Source of the DNA: DASULK01 sp036381835
Lineage (GTDB): Bacteria > Actinomycetota > Actinomycetes > Mycobacteriales > Micromonosporaceae
NCBI GenBank assembly: GCA_036381835.1
Contig: DASVCA010000063.1
Location: 1-10,799, forward strand
Length of the DNA: 10,799 nt
Direction of reading: 5' to 3'
The translations under genes were made by a program, and so were the position numbers. Under the pieces are notes generated by a model. That model saw nothing but the letters and a program-made list of their open reading frames with translations. It had not been told where the DNA came from and did not search any database. Numbering within the stretch: position 1 is the first letter of the stretch; each line of letters opens with the position of its first letter. Of the stretch, positions 6,157 to 10,799 are shown in pieces.

Positions 6157-7800
6157 ATGAACAACCCGTTCGTCGTCCCCGCGGTGGTGGCGGTCACTCT
6201 GCTGACCGTCGTGATCGGCTTCTACGGTCTGCGATTGGCGCGCAGCACCTCCGACCTGCTCGTCGCGTCCCGGATGGTGAGCCCCACCTGGAACGCCGCC
6301 GCGATCGGCGGGGAGTACCTGTCCGCCGCCTCGTTTCTGGGCATCGCCGGGCTGATCCTCAGGTACGGCGTGGACATGCTCTGGTATCCGGTCGGTTTCG
6401 CAGCCGGATACCTCGCCCTGCTGCTGTTCGTGGCGGCGCCGCTGAGACGCTCCGGCGCCTTCACCCTGCCGGACTTCTGCGAGGCCCGGCTCGGTTCGCG
6501 GCGGCTACGTCGGCTCACCACGGCCTTCGTCGTCTTGATCGGCTGGCTCTACCTGGTGCCGCAGCTACAGGGTGCCGGGCTGACCCTCTCCACCGTGACG
6601 GGTGCCCCCTATGCGTTGGGTGCTCTGCTGGTGGGTGGGGTGGTGACCGGCAACGTGGCACTGGGTGGCATGCGGGCGATCACGCTGGTGCAGGCGTTTC
6701 AGTACTGGCTCAAACTGACCGCGCTCGCCGTACCCGCGGTCTTTCTGCTGCTGCAGTGGCAGTCCGATGGACGCCCGGCGATCACCCCGGAGGGCGGGGC
6801 CCGGTTTCCGGCCGCCACGACCGTCACCGTCGAACAGCCGGCGACCCTCACTCTGGCCGACGGCTCCACCGTTCGAGTCGATCCGGGCGACACGCTGTCC
6901 TTCGCCGCCGGCGATCCGGTGCCGCAGGTGTCCGCGGCACAGGTCAAGCAGGGCGCGGACTGGCTGCTGCCGGGCGACCCGGACGACGAGGACAGCGGCC
7001 TGTTCGCCACCTATTCGCTGATGCTCGCGACCTTCCTCGGCACTATGGGACTGCCGCACGTGCTGGTGCGCTTCTACACCAATCCCGACGGTGCCGCGGC
7101 CCGCCGGACCACGCTCATAGTGCTCGCCCTGGTGGGTGTCTTCTACCTGTTGCCGACTCTCTACGGCGTACTCGGCCGCATCTACACGCCGCAACTGCTG
7201 TTGACCGGCAAGACCGACGCGGTGGTGGTGCTGCTGCCGGAGGCGGCGCTCGGCGACGGCCTCACCGCCCGCCTGCTCGCCGCCCTGGTCGCGGCCGGCG
7301 CCTTCGCCGCCTTCCTGTCCACCTCGTCCGGGCTGCTGACCAGCGTCGCCGGGGTGATCTCCACGGATGTGCTGGGCCGCGGGTCGGTACGGGACTTCCG
7401 ACTCGCCGCGTTCCTCGCCGGGGTCGTTCCGGTGACGCTCGCGCTCAATCTCGCCAACCTGAACGTGTCCCAGGTGGTCGGACTGGCCTTCGCGATAGCC
7501 GCCTCCAGCTTCTGCCCGTTGCTCGTGCTCGGCATCTGGTGGCGCGGATTGACCGATGTCGGGGCCGCGGCGGGCATCCTCGCAGGCGGCGGCGCAGCCG
7601 GTGCCGCGGTCCTGCTCACCGTGCTCGGGCCGCCGCTCACCGGTTGGCCCGCCGCGTTGATCGCACAACCGGCCGCCTGGACCGTACCGTTGGCGTTCAC
7701 CGTGATGGTCACGGTCTCGGTGATATCGCGGCGGCGGATTCCCCACGACGTCGGTACGATCATGTTGCGGCTGCACGCTCCCGACACGCTACGGCTCTGA
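6157..7800 (+). CDS. SSS-family solute:sodium symporter, ActP-related but divergent
   Basis: A 547-residue carrier of the sodium:solute symporter family, expected to have about 13 membrane helices. Start ATG 6157 directly follows the previous stop, with GGAG six bases upstream. Family features: GGEYLSAASFLG (51-62) in the helix corresponding to TM2 of PutP, GLPHVLVRFYTNP, and GIWWRGLTDVGAAAG near the C-terminus. The Na2 sodium site looks intact: A385-F-L-S388-T389 aligns with A337, S340 and T341 of E. coli PutP. It departs from typical ActP in the N-terminal segment (LLVASR where ActP-like proteins have FYAGGR) and in carrying a long extracytoplasmic loop (about 201-283) rich in Thr/Val beta-like sequence. 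Substrate is probably a small monocarboxylate, but this cannot be read from the sequence. The C-terminus LHAPDTLRL is cytoplasmic. Confidence 0.9.
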   Translation: MNNPFVVPAVVAVTLLTVVIGFYGLRLARSTSDLLVASRMVSPTWNAAAIGGEYLSAASFLGIAGLILRYGVDMLWYPVGFAAGYLALLLFVAAPLRRSGAFTLPDFCEARLGSRRLRRLTTAFVVLIGWLYLVPQLQGAGLTLSTVTGAPYALGALLVGGVVTGNVALGGMRAITLVQAFQYWLKLTALAVPAVFLLLQWQSDGRPAITPEGGARFPAATTVTVEQPATLTLADGSTVRVDPGDTLSFAAGDPVPQVSAAQVKQGADWLLPGDPDDEDSGLFATYSLMLATFLGTMGLPHVLVRFYTNPDGAAARRTTLIVLALVGVFYLLPTLYGVLGRIYTPQLLLTGKTDAVVVLLPEAALGDGLTARLLAALVAAGAFAAFLSTSSGLLTSVAGVISTDVLGRGSVRDFRLAAFLAGVVPVTLALNLANLNVSQVVGLAFAIAASSFCPLLVLGIWWRGLTDVGAAAGILAGGGAAGAAVLLTVLGPPLTGWPAALIAQPAAWTVPLAFTVMVTVSVISRRRIPHDVGTIMLRLHAPDTLRL

Positions 7801-7811
7801 CCGCGGCCACA

Positions 7812-8369
7812 ATGTTTCACGTGAATCAACCGGGTGCGTGGATTCATCACACCGATCCGTTCGCGACGCCGGGGCACGAACGCTCGCCGGTACGACGGCT
7901 GCGGGGCCGGCTGGCGGCGGCGGTCGCCCTGTGGACGGCCGGCGGGCCGGGGGTCGGCGACGGCGGGACCCCCGAGGCCGGCCTGACGATGTCGTCTACC
8001 CTGATCGCCGACGGCGACCCGGCCCGGCTGCTCGGCCTGGTCGATGAAGAGTCGGAGCTGTGGGAGGCGGTTCGGCACACCGGCCGGTTCGCCGTCGCGG
8101 TGCTCGGCCCGTCCCACCGGCAGCTCGCGGATCGCTTCGCTGGCCTGTTGCCGGCGCCCGGCGGTCTCTTCAAAGGACAGAGCTGGGCTCGGACGGCGTA
8201 CGGTCCGGTGCCGGCCGATGTGCGCACCTGGGCGGGTTGTCGGCTCGACGATGTCCGGGAGTGCGGCTACGCGCTGCTGGTGCAGGCCACGATTCAGCTC
8301 GTCGAGGTAGCGGCCGACCCCGCGCCGTTGATCCATTACCGCGGCCGGTACCGGGAACTGGCCGACTAG
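7812..8369 (+). CDS. Flavin reductase-like, FMN-binding split-barrel protein
   Basis: 185 residues from ATG 7812; GTG 7821 is an in-frame alternative (three codons shorter). The fold family is recognised from SPVRRLRGRLAAAVALWTA, then GLTMSS (57-62, the T-x-S-S FMN-phosphate segment), ADGDPARLLGLVDEESELWEA, TGRFAVAVL, and the C-terminal PLIHYRGRYREL. Members of the flavin reductase-like domain family bind FMN and often supply reduced flavin to a monooxygenase, but many actinobacterial paralogues have no known reaction. No monooxygenase gene is nearby. The gene starts 11 bases after the first symporter's stop with no terminator, so it may be transcribed with it, although there is no clear Shine-Dalgarno sequence. 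A CACAAT (7808-7813) placed 7 bases before GTG 7821 could allow leaderless initiation. A parS-like palindrome covers the start region. The open frame continues far upstream, but only this part is coding. Confidence 0.88.
   Translation: MFHVNQPGAWIHHTDPFATPGHERSPVRRLRGRLAAAVALWTAGGPGVGDGGTPEAGLTMSSTLIADGDPARLLGLVDEESELWEAVRHTGRFAVAVLGPSHRQLADRFAGLLPAPGGLFKGQSWARTAYGPVPADVRTWAGCRLDDVRECGYALLVQATIQLVEVAADPAPLIHYRGRYRELAD
7813..7828. other. parS-like centromere site (ParB-binding sequence)
   Basis: TGTTTCACGTGAATCA differs from the widely conserved bacterial parS, TGTTTCACGTGAAACA, at one of 16 positions (7826, T for A). Its centre TTCACGTGAA is a perfect 10-bp palindrome. Against the 14-bp actinobacterial consensus GTTTCACGTGAAAC the match is 13 of 14. 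It overlaps the start codon of the flavin reductase gene. Functional parS sites in actinobacteria include slightly degenerate copies clustered near the replication origin. Whether ParB binds here is untested. Confidence 0.6.
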
Positions 8370-8404
8370 TGTCGCCGACGGCCCCGTCCACACCGGTGAA
8401 CGGC

Positions 8405-8418
8405 GTGACACACGTCAC
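8405..8418. promoter_or_regulatory. Upstream Crp-family palindrome GTGAC-N4-GTCAC
   Basis: GTGACACACGTCAC has perfect 5-bp arms and contains the Crp/Fnr core GTGA-N6-TCAC. It also fits the GTG-N6-GNCAC form known for streptomycete Crp. It lies about 125 bases before the DUF485 start, in the intergenic region, and pairs with an identical-arm copy 53 bases downstream. Confidence 0.6.
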
Positions 8419-8457
8419 TCAGCGCATGCCGGGAACCGTTCGGCGCAGCATCGGGCA

Positions 8458-8471
8458 GTGACCGTCGTCAC
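8458..8471. promoter_or_regulatory. Downstream Crp-family palindrome GTGAC-N4-GTCAC
   Basis: GTGACCGTCGTCAC repeats the arms and spacing of the site at 8405-8418, with different central bases, so it is not simply a duplicated stretch. Centre-to-centre distance is 53 bp, about five helical turns, placing both on the same DNA face. A possible -10 box TAGGGT (8499-8504) lies 28 bases beyond it, but the promoter cannot be fixed with confidence. Confidence 0.62.
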
Positions 8472-8543
8472 CGTCTCGCTCTCCACCGAGCCCGGCCGTA
8501 GGGTGCGCGGCACCTGAAAACGGCTGTGAAGGTGGTGACTGGT

Positions 8544-8909
8544 ATGACCACGGATGCCGAGGCTCCGGCCGCTGCGGCACCCGACCGATACGTCGAGGTG
8601 CAGCGGTCGGAGGAGTTCGCCGCGCTCCGTAGAGCCCTGCGCGGCTTCGTCTTCCCGATGACCGTGGCGTTCTTCGTGTGGTACGCCCTATACGTACTTC
8701 TCTCCGCCTATGCGCGGGGATTCATGGGCACCGAACTGGTCGGCAACATCAACGTGGCGCTCGTCTTCGGACTACTGCAGTTCGTCTCCACGTTCCTCAT
8801 CGCGTGGCTGTACGCCCGATACGCCGACCGCAGGCTCGACCCGCTGGCGGAACGGATCCGGGCTGAGCTGGAGGAGGTGAGCACCGGTGAGCACACTGTT
8901 CGCGGCTGA
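8544..8909 (+). CDS. DUF485 family small membrane protein, partner of ActP-type symporter
   Basis: 121 residues from ATG 8544, preceded by GGTGGTGA ending 6 bases upstream; GTG codons at 8526 and 8535 are in frame but less likely. A soluble N-terminus (1-33) leads to TM1 about 35-57 (FVFPMTVAFFVWYALYVLL), a short outside loop with YARGFMG, TM2 about 69-92 (GLLQFVSTFLIAWLYARYA) and a charged tail with PLAERIRAELEEV. The conserved F-P-x-T, W/Y-x-x-Y and LLQF features identify DUF485, the YjcH family. Its coding end overlaps the start of the symporter gene by 23 bases, giving tight coupling. It is the first gene after a 174-base intergenic region carrying two Crp-type palindromes, so acetate-type uptake here is probably under catabolite or cAMP-type control. 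Confidence 0.92.
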   Translation: MTTDAEAPAAAAPDRYVEVQRSEEFAALRRALRGFVFPMTVAFFVWYALYVLLSAYARGFMGTELVGNINVALVFGLLQFVSTFLIAWLYARYADRRLDPLAERIRAELEEVSTGEHTVRG

Positions 8910-10560
8910 GGCGGTCGACAGCACCGCGCGTACCCTGACCATCGTCCTGTTCCTGACCTTCGTCGTGGTGACCCTGGGCATCACCTTCTGGGCGAGCCGG
9001 CAGACCAAGACCGCCACCGACTTCTACGCGGGCGGCCGGTCGTTCTCCGGGTTCCAGAACGGTATGGCCATCGGCGGCGACTACATGTCGGCCGCCTCCT
9101 TCCTCGGCATCGCCGGCCTGATCGCGCTGTACGGCTACGACGGCTTCCTGTACTCGATCGGATTCCTGGTCGCCTGGCTGGTGGCGCTGCTGCTCGTGGC
9201 GGAGCTGCTGCGCAACTCGGGTCGCTACACGATGGCGGACGTGCTGGCGTTCCGGATGCGGCAGCGGCCGGTGCGTACCGCCGCGGCGGTCTCCACCATC
9301 ACGGTGTCGATCTTCTACCTGCTGGCGCAGATGGTCGGCGCCGGTGCGCTGGTAGCGCTCCTGCTCGGCATCAAGCCCGGGGTGACCTTCCTCGGCATGG
9401 ATGCCGACACCGCGAAGGTCGCCACCATCGTGCTCGTCGGCGCGCTGATGATCATCTACGTGACGGTGGGTGGGATGAAGGGCACCACCTACGTTCAGAT
9501 CGTCAAGGCGTTCCTGCTGATGATCGGCACGATCCTGATGTCGGTCCTGGTACTGGCCGCGTACAAGTTCAACCTGTCCGCGCTGTTCAGCGACGCCGCC
9601 GAGGCGTCGGGCAAAGGCCAGGCGTTCCTCGAACCGGGGCTGCGTTACGGCGTCGAGGTGGCCGGAGACCCGACCAAGACGCTGTACAACAAGCTGGACC
9701 TGCTCTCGCTCGGTGCCGCGTTGGTGCTCGGCACAGCCGGGCTGCCGCACATCCTGATCCGCTTCTACACGGTGCCCACCGCCAAGGCGGCCCGCAAGAG
9801 TGTGGTCTGGGCAATCGGCATCATCGGCTCGTTCTACCTGCTCACCCTGGCACTCGGCTTCGGCGCGGCAGCCCTAGTCGGCCAGGAGGCGATCAAGGCG
9901 CAGGACGCGGCGGGCAACACCGCCGCACCGCAGTTGGCTCAGGCGCTCGGGGTGCGGTTCCTCGGTGGCGAGTTGGGCGGGGCGACCCTGCTCGCCGTCA
10001 TCGCCGCAGTCGCCTTCGCGACCATCCTGGCGGTCGTCGCCGGCCTGACCTTGGCTTCGTCGTCGAGCCTCGCGCACGACTTCTACGCCAACGTGATCCG
10101 AAACGGGGAGGCGTCCGAGCAGCAGGAGGTGAAGGTCGCACGGATCGCGGCGTTCGTCATCGGTGCCGTCGCCATCCTCCTGTCGATCTTCGCCCAGAGT
10201 CTCAACGTGGCGTTCCTGGTGGCGCTCGCGTTCGCGGTGGCGGCCTCCGGGAACCTGCCCGCGATTCTCTACAGCCTGTTCTGGAAGCGATTCAACACCT
10301 CGGGCGCGGTCTGGGCGATCTACGGCGGGCTGATCTCCGCGGTGCTTCTGGTGTTCTTCTCGCCGGTCGTGTCCGGGGTGCCGACCTCCATGTTCCCCGA
10401 CGCCGACTGGCAGTGGTTCCCGTTGAACAACCCCGGCCTGATCTCGATCCCGATCGGGTTCCTGTGCGGCTGGCTCGGCACCGTTATCTCCAAGGAGCGT
10501 GACGATACGAAGTACGCCGAGTTGGAGGTACGGGCGCTGACCGGTGCCGGAGCGCACTGA
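8887..10560 (+). CDS. actP: ActP/MctC-type monocarboxylate (acetate) symporter
   Basis: A 557-residue SSS-family carrier, about 13 membrane helices, in the size range of E. coli ActP and corynebacterial MctC. GTG 8887 is chosen because GAGGAGGTGA (8871-8880) lies 6 bases upstream. Signatures: TDFYAGGRSFSGFQNGMAIGGDYMSAASF beginning at T44 in pieces (FYAGGR 46-51, GGDYMSAASFLG 63-74), LRNSGRYTMADVLAFRMRQ, GLPHILIRFYTVP, and FATILAVVAGLTLASSSS followed by LAHDFY. Members import acetate, propionate or pyruvate. At the positions of PutP A337, S340 and T341 it has T379, A382 and V383, so the Ser-Thr hydroxyls of the Na2 sodium site are absent, as in other ActP/MctC-like proteins; MctC has been reported to depend on the proton potential. 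It forms an operon with the DUF485 gene and ends at a strong hairpin. The acyl-CoA synthetase often found nearby is not in this window. Confidence 0.93.
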   Translation: MSTLFAAEAVDSTARTLTIVLFLTFVVVTLGITFWASRQTKTATDFYAGGRSFSGFQNGMAIGGDYMSAASFLGIAGLIALYGYDGFLYSIGFLVAWLVALLLVAELLRNSGRYTMADVLAFRMRQRPVRTAAAVSTITVSIFYLLAQMVGAGALVALLLGIKPGVTFLGMDADTAKVATIVLVGALMIIYVTVGGMKGTTYVQIVKAFLLMIGTILMSVLVLAAYKFNLSALFSDAAEASGKGQAFLEPGLRYGVEVAGDPTKTLYNKLDLLSLGAALVLGTAGLPHILIRFYTVPTAKAARKSVVWAIGIIGSFYLLTLALGFGAAALVGQEAIKAQDAAGNTAAPQLAQALGVRFLGGELGGATLLAVIAAVAFATILAVVAGLTLASSSSLAHDFYANVIRNGEASEQQEVKVARIAAFVIGAVAILLSIFAQSLNVAFLVALAFAVAASGNLPAILYSLFWKRFNTSGAVWAIYGGLISAVLLVFFSPVVSGVPTSMFPDADWQWFPLNNPGLISIPIGFLCGWLGTVISKERDDTKYAELEVRALTGAGAH

Positions 10561-10575
10561 AGCATCGCGCTCCCC

Positions 10576-10607
10576 TGTGGCCGGTACCCGAGCGGGTACC
10601 GGCCACA
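10576..10607 (+). terminator. 15-bp perfect hairpin closing the symporter operon
   Basis: TGTGGCCGGTACCCG (10576-10590) and CGGGTACCGGCCACA (10593-10607) are perfect complements around only AG, so in RNA the loop will open to GAGC. It starts 15 bases after the stop codon. There is no T-tract. The symmetric stem could act on both strands. Confidence 0.75.
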
Positions 10608-10675
10608 AGACTGTTCGCTCCCGGTCGCCTCGCCGGGCGACGCGGCGCGGGGGCGACCGCCGACCCGTACCCGCT

Positions 10676-10704
10676 GGTAGCCGCCGCCGCGCCCGGCGGC
10701 TACC
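10676..10704. repeat. Dyad overlapping the promoter of the ABC-transporter gene
   Basis: GGTAGCCGCCG (10676-10686) and CGGCGGCTACC (10694-10704) are perfect 11-bp arms around a 7-base spacer. The right arm contains the first four bases of the predicted -10 box, and the arms span the region between -35 and -10, a typical position for a repressor operator. It could also form a hairpin in a read-through transcript, but only three Ts follow. Confidence 0.45.
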
Positions 10705-10706
10705 GT
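10701..10706 (+). promoter_or_regulatory. Candidate -10 box (TACCGT) of the ABC ATPase gene
   Basis: TACCGT fits TAnnnT and ends 7 bases before the ATG at 10714. No Shine-Dalgarno sequence separates them, so the mRNA is predicted to be leaderless. It overlaps the right arm of the 10676-10704 dyad. Confidence 0.45.
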
Positions 10707-10713
10707 TTCGCGC

Positions 10714-10799
10714 ATGACCGGCAGACAGCATCCGGCTCTCGCCCTGCGGGGGCTGACCAAGCGGTTCGGCGCCAAAGTCGCGGTAGACGGGCGCGATCT
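10714..10799 (+). CDS. ABC transporter ATP-binding protein, N-terminus only
   Basis: The window ends after 28 codons. The visible peptide contains LALRGLTKRFGAKVAVDGRD, the usual N-terminal beta-hairpin of ABC ATPases, in which an aromatic residue (here F of KRFG) forms the A-loop that stacks on ATP. The Walker A motif would follow about 15-20 residues past the edge. ATG 10714 is preferred because a TAnnnT box lies 7 bases upstream; there is no Shine-Dalgarno sequence. Substrate and direction of transport cannot be judged. A 15-bp hairpin and a dyad separate it from the symporter operon, so it is an independent transcription unit. Confidence 0.82.
   Translation, partial: MTGRQHPALALRGLTKRFGAKVAVDGRD

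Noticed and set aside
6565..7776. 403-codon minus-strand open frame opposite the first symporter
   Set aside because: Same mirror composition (Gln/Arg/Gly/His-rich) and fully opposite a membrane protein; no ribosome site seen.
5727..7811. Upstream part of an 880-codon + strand open frame that continues into the flavin reductase
   Set aside because: It overlaps two well-recognised membrane protein genes in another frame and translates to Arg/Gly/Ala-rich sequence without any domain. Only the part from 7812 resembles a protein family. It is a GC-rich artefact.
8377..8403. Short imperfect hairpins (GACGG/CCGTC; CACCGGTG) after the flavin reductase stop
   Set aside because: Stems of 4-5 bp with almost no loop and no T-tract; too weak to call a terminator.
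7182..8411. 409-codon minus-strand open frame opposite the first symporter's end and flavin reductase
   Set aside because: Crosses two genes of the other strand and shows no recognisable domain.
10623..10658. GGTCGCC able to pair with either GGCGAC (10636-10641) or GGCGACC (10652-10658)
   Set aside because: Looks like alternative hairpins of an attenuator, but the next gene appears leaderless with its promoter downstream, and such short GC arms are expected by chance here.
8797..10731. Long minus-strand open frames opposite the ActP-type symporter
   Set aside because: Composition is that of antisense shadows of membrane-helix codons; no domain is recognisable.

Overview
The window is very GC-rich, its codons are mostly G/C-ended, and nearly all its genes lie on the + strand. 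Protein content (OmpR-type two-component system with a DUF4173 membrane protein, two sodium:solute-symporter-family carriers each with a small membrane partner, a flavin reductase) and several apparently leaderless starts point to an actinobacterium, most likely Micromonosporaceae or a relative. The family assignment is inference from gene style only. No insertion sequence, phage gene, CRISPR array, tRNA or rRNA is visible, and no gene-free stretch exceeds 300 bases.

Region 1 (1-3496): a possible divergent gene runs off the left edge. It is followed by a compact operon: response regulator, histidine kinase (4-base overlap) and a 12-or-so-helix DUF4173 protein 43 bases later. The operon is closed by a perfect 11-bp hairpin capped by a C(UUCG)G tetraloop. 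The kinase has almost no extracytoplasmic loop, so its stimulus is probably sensed in the membrane or through a partner, possibly the DUF4173 protein.

Region 2 (3530-5718): a two-gene operon for exported, membrane-anchored proteins. The first is a von Willebrand A (VWA) protein with an intact metal-binding MIDAS. The second is a signal-peptide protein with a beta-rich ectodomain and a C-terminal membrane anchor. They overlap by 4 bases (GTGA) and end at a textbook intrinsic terminator with a T-tract. Their function is unknown.

Region 3 (5715-10607): a solute-uptake region with two tandem 'small membrane protein plus SSS symporter' modules, with a flavin reductase gene between them. The second module is the standard DUF485 plus ActP/MctC-type monocarboxylate (acetate) symporter. 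The first is more divergent. The symporters differ at the Na2 sodium site: the first keeps the Ser-Thr pair, while the second has Ala-Val. Two GTGAC-N4-GTCAC palindromes, 53 bp (about five helical turns) apart, precede the second module and look like Crp-family operators. A near-perfect parS (ParB-binding) sequence sits on the flavin reductase start codon. A 15-bp hairpin closes the region.

Region 4 (10676-10799): a dyad overlapping a predicted leaderless promoter, then the first 28 codons of an ABC-transporter ATPase cut by the right edge.
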